From Arcobacteraceae bacterium (GTDB taxonomy: Bacteria > Campylobacterota > Campylobacteria > Campylobacterales > Arcobacteraceae), in the NCBI GenBank assembly GCA_021107755.1, contig JAIOSF010000002.1:85310-149309 (forward strand): DNA of 64,000 nt, given 5' to 3'. Positions 9,649 to 16,380 of the stretch are shown here, in pieces. How positions within the stretch are numbered: position 1 is the first letter of the stretch; the number at the start of each line of letters is the position of its first letter. The notes under the pieces are model-generated. The model saw nothing but the letters and a program-made list of their open reading frames with translations. It was not told the origin of the DNA and searched no databases. The translations under genes were made by a program, and so were the position numbers.

Positions 9649-10167
9649 ATGGCAAAAATGGGTATTTTTATTGGAACAGCAGGTGGAACATCAATGAAAG
9701 TTGCTGATGCACTAGTAGAAGCTTTTGATATAGATGAAGATGATGTTATAAACATGGAAGATGACTTTGATGATGTTGAAGATCAAATGTTAGAGTATGA
9801 TGTTCTATTTATAGGAAGCTCAACTTGGGGACAAGGTGATGTTCACTTTTCATGGGTTGATCCAGTATTAGAGATTGAAGATGATGAGATAGACTTTAGT
9901 GGAAAAACTGTTGCGTTTTTTGGTGCAGGTGATACCAAAAAACATGGTGAACATTTTTGTTCTGCTTTAGGAAAACTCCATAAAACTTTTACTTCTGCTG
10001 GTGCAAAACCTGTTGGATTTATCCCAAAAGATGGTTATGATTATGAATTTTCAATGGCAGAAATAGATGGTAAACTTTGTGGTTGTGCTATCGATGAACA
10101 TAATGAAAGTGATAAAACAGAGGAAAGAATAGAAACTTGGATAAGTGCTTTAAAAGCAGAACTCTAA
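9649..10167 (+). CDS. nifF: Flavodoxin, NifF type
   Basis: The product is 172 aa, a long-chain flavodoxin that is expected to bind FMN and pass electrons to nitrogenase reductase. The phosphate loop at residues 6-15 reads FIGTAGGTSMK, an uncommon version of the usual T/S-rich loop. STWGQGD at about residue 60 supplies the flavin-stacking Trp, and FFGAGDTKKHGEHFC marks the second FMN loop. The protein is very acidic, as expected for an electron carrier. GGGGG upstream of ATG 9649 is a strong ribosome site. Placement among nif genes supports the nifF assignment; a housekeeping role cannot be excluded. Confidence 0.85.
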   Translation: MAKMGIFIGTAGGTSMKVADALVEAFDIDEDDVINMEDDFDDVEDQMLEYDVLFIGSSTWGQGDVHFSWVDPVLEIEDDEIDFSGKTVAFFGAGDTKKHGEHFCSALGKLHKTFTSAGAKPVGFIPKDGYDYEFSMAEIDGKLCGCAIDEHNESDKTEERIETWISALKAEL

Positions 10168-10188
10168 ATACAAAGAAAGGAAAATAAT

Positions 10189-10590
10189 ATGTATATGGTA
10201 ATAGCGGTATTCAATCAATACGATTTAAAAAATGTTTTAGAAGATTTGTTTGAAAACAATATAGAAGGTGTCACAGTAAGTGATGTTGTCGGAAAAGGTT
10301 CTTTTGGATTAAAAGAAGCTGATAACCAACCAACAGATTTAGTAGCAAAAGTAAAACTTGAAATAGTTGTATCTAATGAAAAAAATAGAGAAACAGCTAT
10401 GGAATGTATTAGAGCAAATTGTCAAGACTTAAGTCGAGGTGCTGGTAAGATGTGGTGGATTGATGTAGGTGGTGTTGAAAGAATTAGAACTGGTGAAAAA
10501 GATACAGAAGCGCTAACAACACAAATAGATAAAAAAATACCAAATGTACCAGTTGCGTTTACAACCGCAATTGATACACCTTGTAGTTAA
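10189..10590 (+). CDS. Divergent PII-family nitrogen regulator in the nif cluster
   Basis: The product is 133 aa. The second half shows the PII pattern: AKVKLEIVVSN, then AGKMWWIDVGGVERIRTGEKDTEAL, where canonical PII has GxGKIFV...RIRTGE. The T-loop differs. Where GlnB/GlnK carry the uridylylated Tyr51 in a conserved loop, this protein has VGKGSFGLKEADNQPTD with no Tyr, so uridylylation at that site is impossible. The C-terminal extension ends in Cys-Ser. This is probably a nif-dedicated PII-like sensor. The start has ATG TAT ATG with AAAGGAAAA upstream. Confidence 0.8.
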   Translation: MYMVIAVFNQYDLKNVLEDLFENNIEGVTVSDVVGKGSFGLKEADNQPTDLVAKVKLEIVVSNEKNRETAMECIRANCQDLSRGAGKMWWIDVGGVERIRTGEKDTEALTTQIDKKIPNVPVAFTTAIDTPCS

Positions 10591-10604
10591 GAAAGGAATA
10601 GATT

Positions 10605-10946
10605 ATGCAAACAAAAGAGAAGTCATTAGATGAGTTTTACAAACTGACTGATGCGGAGGACTATTTTGAATTTTTTGATATAGACTATGATAAGAGTTTA
10701 GTAAATGTTAAAAGATTTCATATATTAAAAGAGTATGGTAACATGATAAAAACAGGTTTTTCTAACTTAAAAGGTGAAGAGTCAAAACTTCTTGATTTTT
10801 TAAAATTTTCACTTTTAAAAGTTTATGGGGACTTTCAAAACGGTTATGCACCTAGTGCTGCTGATGTATGGAATATGTTTAAAGATGGTAAATTAAGTGG
10901 GTGTGTGAGCTGTACACCAACTCCAGGAAATAGTTGTGGCTGCTAA
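10605..10946 (+). CDS. nifW: Nitrogenase-stabilizing/protective protein NifW
   Basis: The product is 113 aa. The motif DAEDYFEFFDIDYD and the following NVKRFHILKEYGNMI fit NifW, which helps stabilise the MoFe protein, notably under oxygen. The C-terminus carries five cysteines in CVSCTPTPGNSCGC, an unusual Cys-rich tail that could bind metal. The gene's last 11 bases overlap the GTG start of nifZ. Confidence 0.85.
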   Translation: MQTKEKSLDEFYKLTDAEDYFEFFDIDYDKSLVNVKRFHILKEYGNMIKTGFSNLKGEESKLLDFLKFSLLKVYGDFQNGYAPSAADVWNMFKDGKLSGCVSCTPTPGNSCGC

Positions 10947-11331
10947 AGAGTTCTCAGTAGATGAGAATATCGTTTTACACGATAGTGTTACCGCAAGTAG
11001 ATCTGGTAGAGATGAAGATGAACCAAAATTTAAAGAGGGTCAAAAAGTTGAACTTCTTGAAGATGTTGTAAATGATGGAACTTATCCACACGCAAAAATA
11101 GGAACATTGATGATGCCTAAGGGCTCAGTTGGGTATATTAAATCAATGGGAGAATTTTTACAAGTTATCCGTGTGTATGAGGTTCATTTTTTTGGAACAA
11201 CTATGGAAGTTGAAATTCTTGGCTGTAGAGAACATGAACTAAGAGCTCTAGAAGATGGATGTGATGAAGAAACAACTGAATCACCTCTATTCAAGGCTAT
11301 GGTAGAAAAAAGAAAAAACAACAAATCTTAA
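10936..11331 (+). CDS. nifZ: Nitrogen fixation protein NifZ
   Basis: The product is 131 aa and starts at GTG 10936, inside the end of nifW. AGGA at 10925-10928 supports this start. The family signature NDGTYPHAKIGTLMMPKGSVGYI is clear, followed by FLQVIRVYEVHF. NifZ assists P-cluster maturation on the NifDK tetramer. Coupling to nifW by overlap is consistent with their shared role in MoFe protein assembly and protection. Confidence 0.88.
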   Translation: MAAKEFSVDENIVLHDSVTASRSGRDEDEPKFKEGQKVELLEDVVNDGTYPHAKIGTLMMPKGSVGYIKSMGEFLQVIRVYEVHFFGTTMEVEILGCREHELRALEDGCDEETTESPLFKAMVEKRKNNKS

Positions 11332-11344
11332 AAGGAGAGAAGAT

Positions 11345-11689
11345 ATGGCAAAAGTTATTTTTATGCATTTTAAAGAAGAAACAGATGGTGTTTATGATGC
11401 AAAAATTGGTGAACCACTAGTTAGATTAGCAAAAGAAAAAGGGATCCCTTTACCAATTGATTGTGAAGATGGTCAATGTGGAAGCTGTCTAGTTACTGTT
11501 GAAAATTTAGCAACAGAAGAACCAACAAGTTACATGGAAGATATGGAGCTTGAAAAACTAGTAGAACTTGGTGCTATTACTCAAAAAGAGGCAAATACTT
11601 GTCAACAATTTACTGTTGCACCAAAAGTAAGATTAGCATGTCAAACACTTGTAAAAGGTGACATTTTAGTAAAACCTTACAAAGGTTAA
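11345..11689 (+). CDS. 2Fe-2S ferredoxin resembling the Shethna (FeSII) protective protein
   Basis: The product is 114 aa with a plant/adrenodoxin-type 2Fe-2S pattern: CEDGQCGSC at about residues 39-47 and the fourth ligand in RLACQT near residue 98. The long charged insert between the third and fourth Cys, and the phrase DCEDGQCGSCLVTV, resemble FeSII of Azotobacter, which binds nitrogenase and protects it from oxygen. An electron-transfer role is the alternative. It has an excellent ribosome site, AAAAGGAGAG. In a probably microaerophilic organism, oxygen protection is a reasonable inference. Confidence 0.8.
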   Translation: MAKVIFMHFKEETDGVYDAKIGEPLVRLAKEKGIPLPIDCEDGQCGSCLVTVENLATEEPTSYMEDMELEKLVELGAITQKEANTCQQFTVAPKVRLACQTLVKGDILVKPYKG

Positions 11690-11736
11690 TAAAACAATAA
11701 GTCCCTTGAAATGGGACAAATTAAAAGGAGAGAATA

Positions 11737-12033
11737 ATGACAACAAGAGTAGAGATAATTAATGACTTTTTAGCAATCAATGTTAAAGAAGGTAGTACTA
11801 TACAAGATATCGTTGAGGCAAGTGGTTCAGCACTTCCATTTGGGTGTAGAGATGGAGAATGTGGAACATGTGTAGTTGAAGTTGAAGCTGGTATGGAATT
11901 TTTATCACCAAAAACTGACAAAGAAGTTAAAGTTTTAAAAGAGATTTGTTCTGGAACATGTACACCTCAATCAAGACTTTCATGTCAAATGAAAATAGCT
12001 AAACCAAACGGTGTAGTAAGATTAAAATACTAA
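11737..12033 (+). CDS. 2Fe-2S ferredoxin
   Basis: The product is 98 aa. Cluster ligands are visible in CRDGECGTC (about residues 36-44) and in RLSCQM near residue 85. The additional Cys pair in ICSGTC is not usually needed. It differs from the preceding ferredoxin by a short insert, so it is closer to classical electron-carrier ferredoxins and may feed nitrogenase. A small 5-bp hairpin (GTCCC 11701-11705 with GGGAC 11713-11717) lies in the leader, followed by AAAAGGAGAG. Confidence 0.85.
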   Translation: MTTRVEIINDFLAINVKEGSTIQDIVEASGSALPFGCRDGECGTCVVEVEAGMEFLSPKTDKEVKVLKEICSGTCTPQSRLSCQMKIAKPNGVVRLKY

Positions 12034-12054
12034 TTGTATATTAAACATACAAGA

Positions 12055-12092
12055 TAATTGTATCGTAAACATCTCGTTTGTGGTACAATTAT
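12055..12092. promoter_or_regulatory. Inverted repeat ATAATTGTA/TACAATTAT ahead of rpoN
   Basis: A perfect 9-bp inverted repeat, ATAATTGTA and TACAATTAT, separated by about 20 bases, ends inside the sigma-54-like element at the rpoN start. It may be an operator or a hairpin in the leader. Confidence 0.45.
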
Positions 12093-12096
12093 TGCA
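12081..12096 (+). promoter_or_regulatory. Sigma-54-like -24/-12 element overlapping the rpoN start
   Basis: TGGTAC at 12081-12086 and TTGCA at 12092-12096 give GG-N10-GC, close to the consensus. The -12 element ends at the A of the rpoN ATG (12096), so transcription from it would begin inside the coding region. It is either a binding site that blocks rpoN expression or a chance match. Confidence 0.45.
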
Positions 12097-13349
12097 TGAC
12101 AAACAATATTAGATTAAATGTAAAACAAAAACAGTCTTTACAACTATCACTTCGTACTTGGCTTCCACTTTTGCAAGCCCCACTTCAAGAACTAGATACA
12201 TTATTTAAAGAATATAGTTATGAAAACCCTTTTTTAGAAGTAAATTCATCTTTTGAATCAAGTAGCTCAAATACCTCATCATACAGTAGTAATGGTGATG
12301 ATGACAAAAGAGGCTTTATTGAAAATATGAGTTTATATACAGAATCTATCTATGATAAAATAGATTTACAACTTTGCCCACCACTCTTTCCTACTCCAAA
12401 CTCACAAAAAGTAGCACAAGAGATTCTTTTCTATATAAATGATGAGGGGTACTTTGAAGGAAATATTGAAAAAATTGCCCTAAAGTGTAATGTATATAAA
12501 GAGTTTGTTGAAACTATTCGTCAACGATTTGCATATCTTGAGCCAATTGGAGTTGGTGCATATGATTTAAAAGAATCATTCTTATTTCAACTTAATGAAC
12601 TAGAAATTGATGAAGAACTATACAATTTTATTAAAAAAATAATAGCTAATTTAAAAAATATAGATAAATATTGTACACACCATAGATTTGAAGATGCTAA
12701 AGAGATAATTAAAAAATTTAAAACTCCACCTGCTATTGAATATCTTGCAGATCAACCTTATATAATACCTGATTTTTTTGTGGAAGTTGATGATGATATT
12801 CGTATAAAAATCAACAATGATTATTATCCAGATATAATTGTTAGCGATCCTTTTAAAACAAAAAATGAAGAGATAAAGAAAAAACTTAAAGAAGCTAGAG
12901 ATTTGGTAAATCTTTTAGAACTTAGAAAATCAACTCTCTATAAATTAATTTTAATAATCGTTGAAAAACAGATTGCTTTTTTTATAGGAAGTGAACTTAA
13001 GCCTCTTACTATGTCAGAAGTTGCAAATGAACTTGGATTTGAAGAGTCTACAATTAGTCGTGCTGTATCAAATAAGTATATCAAATGTGCTAGAGGAACC
13101 TATCCTTTAAAATATTTTTTTACAAATGCAGTATCAAAAAATTTATCATCTTCTGAGATAAAAAATTATCTCTCTTCTGTTGTAGAAGCTGAAGACCATG
13201 AGAATCCTTTTACAGATCAAGATTTAGTTGAGATGGTACAAAAAAGATACAATGTTGAGATGGTAAGAAGAACTATTACAAAATATAGAAAACTTTTGGA
13301 TATGCCCTCTTCAAAAGAGAGAAAAAAGATTTATAAAATGCAAGATTAG
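12096..13349 (+). CDS. rpoN: RNA polymerase sigma-54 factor RpoN
   Basis: The product is about 417 aa from ATG 12096; an upstream in-frame TTG at 12078 is less likely. Region I is recognisable (KQKQSLQLSLRTWLPLLQ), followed by a Ser-rich acidic linker, the core-binding region, a helix-turn-helix (MSEVANELGFEESTISRAVSNKY) and the RpoN box (RRTITKYRKLLDMPSSKERK), which binds the -24 element. RpoN is the sigma factor for nif and flagellar genes. Its place directly after the nif genes fits with the -24/-12 elements seen at 7235 and 8761. No clear ribosome site precedes the start. Confidence 0.95.
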   Translation: MTNNIRLNVKQKQSLQLSLRTWLPLLQAPLQELDTLFKEYSYENPFLEVNSSFESSSSNTSSYSSNGDDDKRGFIENMSLYTESIYDKIDLQLCPPLFPTPNSQKVAQEILFYINDEGYFEGNIEKIALKCNVYKEFVETIRQRFAYLEPIGVGAYDLKESFLFQLNELEIDEELYNFIKKIIANLKNIDKYCTHHRFEDAKEIIKKFKTPPAIEYLADQPYIIPDFFVEVDDDIRIKINNDYYPDIIVSDPFKTKNEEIKKKLKEARDLVNLLELRKSTLYKLILIIVEKQIAFFIGSELKPLTMSEVANELGFEESTISRAVSNKYIKCARGTYPLKYFFTNAVSKNLSSSEIKNYLSSVVEAEDHENPFTDQDLVEMVQKRYNVEMVRRTITKYRKLLDMPSSKERKKIYKMQD

Positions 13350-13352
13350 AAT

Positions 13353-13385
13353 AAAAAAAGTAGAGCTTCCTCTACCCTTTTTATG
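13353..13385. terminator. Bidirectional terminator between rpoN and the EF-hand gene
   Basis: The stem GTAGAG (13360-13365) / CTCTAC (13370-13375) has a 4-base loop. It is flanked by a T run on the plus strand and by seven A bases (T on the minus strand). It serves both convergent genes and lies next to the EF-hand stop codon. Confidence 0.85.
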
Positions 13386-14319
13386 AAGCTAAGTTAGAAA
13401 GATATTTACCCAGTTTTTGAGCCGTGTCAGTGTCTTGAATTTGTGTATTTACCATAGACATTATTTGTTTATATTTAGACATATCTAAACTATCACTAGT
13501 ATCTGACTTATTAGTTACTTCTTCACTTTTTAAAGCATCAAGAAGTGTTGAAACTAGTTTCATTGTATATTCTTCCATATCTTTAGTATCTGAAGATTGT
13601 GAAGCATCATATGCTGCTTGTTCTGCTATAGAAACTATCCCATCTTGATTTGTATCAGCTGCATCATACTCCTCTTCCTCCTCAGATGAGCCTCCACCAC
13701 CCATCATCCCTCCACCAGGAGGTGGTCCAGATGGTTTTTCTATACCTAATTGAGATAAAACCTCTCCAGCTTCATCTTTAGACATCTCACCACTTTCTAC
13801 AGAAGAAAATAATGTAGTAAGACCTTGGGCTAACTCTTCTTTAGTAATACTACCATCTTCATCACTATCTAAGGAAATAAATAATTCTTCTGAGATATCT
13901 AATTCAGATAAAGATAATAACCCACTCCCATCTGTGTCATTTGCACTAAAAATATCACTTATCATTTGAGATACATTAGGTTGTCCCTGTGGTGGTGGCG
14001 GTGGTGGCACTTCAAGTCCAAGCTCTGATAAAAAGCTTCCAAACTCTTCAGGGGTAAATTCTTGATTTTTCATTGCATCAAGTTTTGAAGAGAATGTCTC
14101 CTCTAACTCATTAGATGATATACTACCATCTCCATCACTATCAAATGATGAAAAAAGCTCTTCTGATATACCTAACTCATCAATAGATAATAAACTATCA
14201 CCATCAATATCACTACTTTTCATAACTTGTGAAGTTAATTCTGTAGAACTAGGACCTCTTGGTGCTTGCATAGTTGCTGCTTGCATCATATTACTATAAC
14301 TACTTGTTGAAACATTCAT
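13381..14319 (-). CDS. EF-hand calcium-binding domain protein
   Basis: The product is 312 aa. Five EF-hand loops are visible: DIDGDSLLSIDEL, DSDGDGSISSNEL, DTDGSGLLSLSEL, DSDEDGSITKEEL and DTNQDGIVSIAEQ. The first four form two pairs separated by a linker containing PPPPPP, and a Gly-Pro-rich hinge precedes the fifth. There is no evident signal peptide, so it is either cytoplasmic or exported by another route. GGAGATATT precedes ATG 14319. It lies 81 bases downstream of the ArsS-like kinase gene on the same strand, so it may be the output of that system. The function is unknown beyond probable Ca2+ binding. Confidence 0.85.
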   Translation of the reverse strand: MNVSTSSYSNMMQAATMQAPRGPSSTELTSQVMKSSDIDGDSLLSIDELGISEELFSSFDSDGDGSISSNELEETFSSKLDAMKNQEFTPEEFGSFLSELGLEVPPPPPPQGQPNVSQMISDIFSANDTDGSGLLSLSELDISEELFISLDSDEDGSITKEELAQGLTTLFSSVESGEMSKDEAGEVLSQLGIEKPSGPPPGGGMMGGGGSSEEEEEYDAADTNQDGIVSIAEQAAYDASQSSDTKDMEEYTMKLVSTLLDALKSEEVTNKSDTSDSLDMSKYKQIMSMVNTQIQDTDTAQKLGKYLSNLAS

Positions 14320-14349
14320 AATATCTCCTTTGCTATTTTTATTTTAGAT

Positions 14350-14382
14350 ATTGTATAACTTTAGAGTAAACAAAGGGTAACA
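14350..14382 (-). promoter_or_regulatory. Candidate promoter with OmpR-type direct repeat for the EF-hand gene
   Basis: Reading the minus strand, two TTAC half-sites spaced 11 bases apart (plus-strand GTAA at 14366-14369 and 14377-14380) lie just upstream of a -10 like TATACAAT (plus-strand 14350-14357). One-helical-turn direct repeats at the -35 position are the usual target of OmpR-family activators such as the regulator encoded at 15659-16336. Confidence 0.4.
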
Positions 14383-14400
14383 ATTATAATTATTTATATA

Positions 14401-15672
14401 TTAAAATTGTATTTTAAAAATATTATTCCCATTATGATAAATATATTCTAATACTAAATTATGTGCTGTTAATATATTTTGAACAATATATAGCCCCAGC
14501 CCTAAACCACTTTTACTATTTTCAAACTCTTTATTAAATGGTTTTTTATACTCTTCTAATGATTTTGATAATTTATCTCCACTTGATGATATTATAAAAG
14601 AATTATCAATTATCGAAATGTTTGGTTTCTCTTTACTATATTTCACAGCATTGTCTATTAAATTTTTTATAGCTATTGAAAAAAGTTCAAAATCTATATT
14701 TACTATCATATCTTGTTGAATATTTAATTCGATTACATCATTGTCCACAAGTAAAATATCTAAAGAATTATCAATGATATCAACTACTCTAAAATTTCTT
14801 TTATTTAATTTCAAATTTTTTGAAGTAAACTCTTCGATTTTCTTAAACTCTCGTAATAAATATTCCAACCGTAAAAAAGCTCTGTTAAGACTTGTTTTAA
14901 ACTTATCCTCTTCCATCATATTAGTTATTAAAAGACCTTTTGTTATCGGTGTCTTTAACTCATGCATAATATTTCGTAAAAAAAGGTTTCTTGAATATGT
15001 CAAATCTCTAATTTGTTTTATGGCATTATTAAACTCATTAGACAACTCACTAATCTCATCTTTTCCACTACAACTTGTACCAATATTTAAATCTCCATTT
15101 GCAAACTTAGTAATATTATTTTTTAACTTTTTTAATGGCTTTAATTTTTTTAATAAAAAGATATAAAAAGATACTAAAACTATATTTAACAATATAGTTA
15201 ACAAAATAATATATTTTGTTTTATCTGTGATAAGCACATTATCTTTAATCAAAAGAGGTTCAAAAGGATGATTATCATAGAAGTATAGATATCCTTTATA
15301 TTCAAAAAGTTCCCACTTAGCTTGAGAACTCAACAATTTACCATCTTCTAATAATATCTCTCTATTCACTTTAGCCACTTCTAAATCAAAATCTAATAAT
15401 AATTTATTTAATTCTTTCTCACTTTTTTTAGGAGGCATTGGAGGTGGAAGCATATCTAAAAAATTAAATTTTAGTTCTTGAAATTTATTATTTAATTTAA
15501 AAGGAGGTTTATGTATTTTAAACAATACTTTCATATATTTTGCAACAAGTAAATCTATCTGTTGCTGTTTGGTGATATTGTACCCTATATAGATAATAGT
15601 ATGAATGAGCAATACCATTGCTATAAAAAAGATTGTTATAGTAAAAAAAATTGAATTTTTATTGGTTAACAA
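14401..15672 (-). CDS. ArsS-family sensor histidine kinase
   Basis: The product is 423 aa. Two membrane segments (about residues 9-30 and 154-175) enclose a short periplasmic domain containing the proline-rich LPPPMPPKKSE. Then come a HAMP region, the phosphorylated His in IMHELKTPITKG (near residue 237), the N box NLIDNAVKYS and the G box SGLGLGLYIV. It resembles the Campylobacterota ArsS/DccS kinases. Translation probably starts at TTG 15672, overlapping the regulator gene by 14 bases. The signal is unknown; the EF-hand protein downstream hints at a cation, but this is inference. Confidence 0.85.
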   Translation of the reverse strand: MLTNKNSIFFTITIFFIAMVLLIHTIIYIGYNITKQQQIDLLVAKYMKVLFKIHKPPFKLNNKFQELKFNFLDMLPPPMPPKKSEKELNKLLLDFDLEVAKVNREILLEDGKLLSSQAKWELFEYKGYLYFYDNHPFEPLLIKDNVLITDKTKYIILLTILLNIVLVSFYIFLLKKLKPLKKLKNNITKFANGDLNIGTSCSGKDEISELSNEFNNAIKQIRDLTYSRNLFLRNIMHELKTPITKGLLITNMMEEDKFKTSLNRAFLRLEYLLREFKKIEEFTSKNLKLNKRNFRVVDIIDNSLDILLVDNDVIELNIQQDMIVNIDFELFSIAIKNLIDNAVKYSKEKPNISIIDNSFIISSSGDKLSKSLEEYKKPFNKEFENSKSGLGLGLYIVQNILTAHNLVLEYIYHNGNNIFKIQF

Positions 15673-16336
15673 GTTTATACCCTATTCCTCTTAGTGAGAT
15701 AATATATTGAGGTTTTTTAGGATTTTCTTCTATTTTTGTTCTTATCCGTCCTATAAGTACATCAATACTTTTTAAACTACTCTCATATTTTATTGAATCT
15801 ACATTTGTAAGGAGCTCTTCTCTTGTTACACTAAAACCAGATTTTTTAATAAAATATCTCAGAATAAAATATTCAGCATTTGTAAAATGAATCACTTCGT
15901 AATTCTTAGTTATCTCCATTTTATCATCATCGTATTGAAATACTTTTTTTATCTGTATATGAGTTTCATCTTGGCCATTAACCCTTTTTAAAATTGAATT
16001 AATACGCAATACTAACTCTTGTGGATCATAAGGTTTTGGTATATAATCATCTGCACCAAAAGCATAACACTTACTTTTATCTTCAATATCACTTCTTGCA
16101 CTTGAAATTATAATTGGTATCTGAGATTTTTTTCTAATAAGTTTACATACCTCTGTACCATCAATTTCAGGTAAAGATAAATCTAATATCACCAAATCAT
16201 ATTTTTTGATATTTAATGCACTTAATCCTAAAATTGGACTCTCATAATTTGTAATACTTATATTATACTGACTTAAAAAATTACCTAAAAAATTAGCAAT
16301 CTCATCATCGTCTTCTATCATTAAAATATTTATCAT
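15659..16336 (-). CDS. OmpR-family response regulator (ArsR-like)
   Basis: The product is 225 aa. The receiver domain has the acidic pocket EDDDE (residues 8-12), the phospho-acceptor Asp52 in VILDLSLPEIDG and the Lys in YIPKPYDP. The C-terminal winged helix ends with DVLIGRIRTKIEENPKKPQYIISLRGIGYKL, the OmpR/PhoB pattern. It is the first gene of the regulator-kinase operon and probably controls itself and nearby genes. Confidence 0.9.
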   Translation of the reverse strand: MINILMIEDDDEIANFLGNFLSQYNISITNYESPILGLSALNIKKYDLVILDLSLPEIDGTEVCKLIRKKSQIPIIISSARSDIEDKSKCYAFGADDYIPKPYDPQELVLRINSILKRVNGQDETHIQIKKVFQYDDDKMEITKNYEVIHFTNAEYFILRYFIKKSGFSVTREELLTNVDSIKYESSLKSIDVLIGRIRTKIEENPKKPQYIISLRGIGYKLVNQ

Positions 16337-16380
16337 CTCTTATTATAACAATAAAAGGTAAATAAAAAGTATCAATAACC

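Noticed and set aside
14741..15166. Open frame antisense to the ArsS-like kinase
   Set aside because: The kinase motifs are clear on the other strand; the antisense product has no family pattern.
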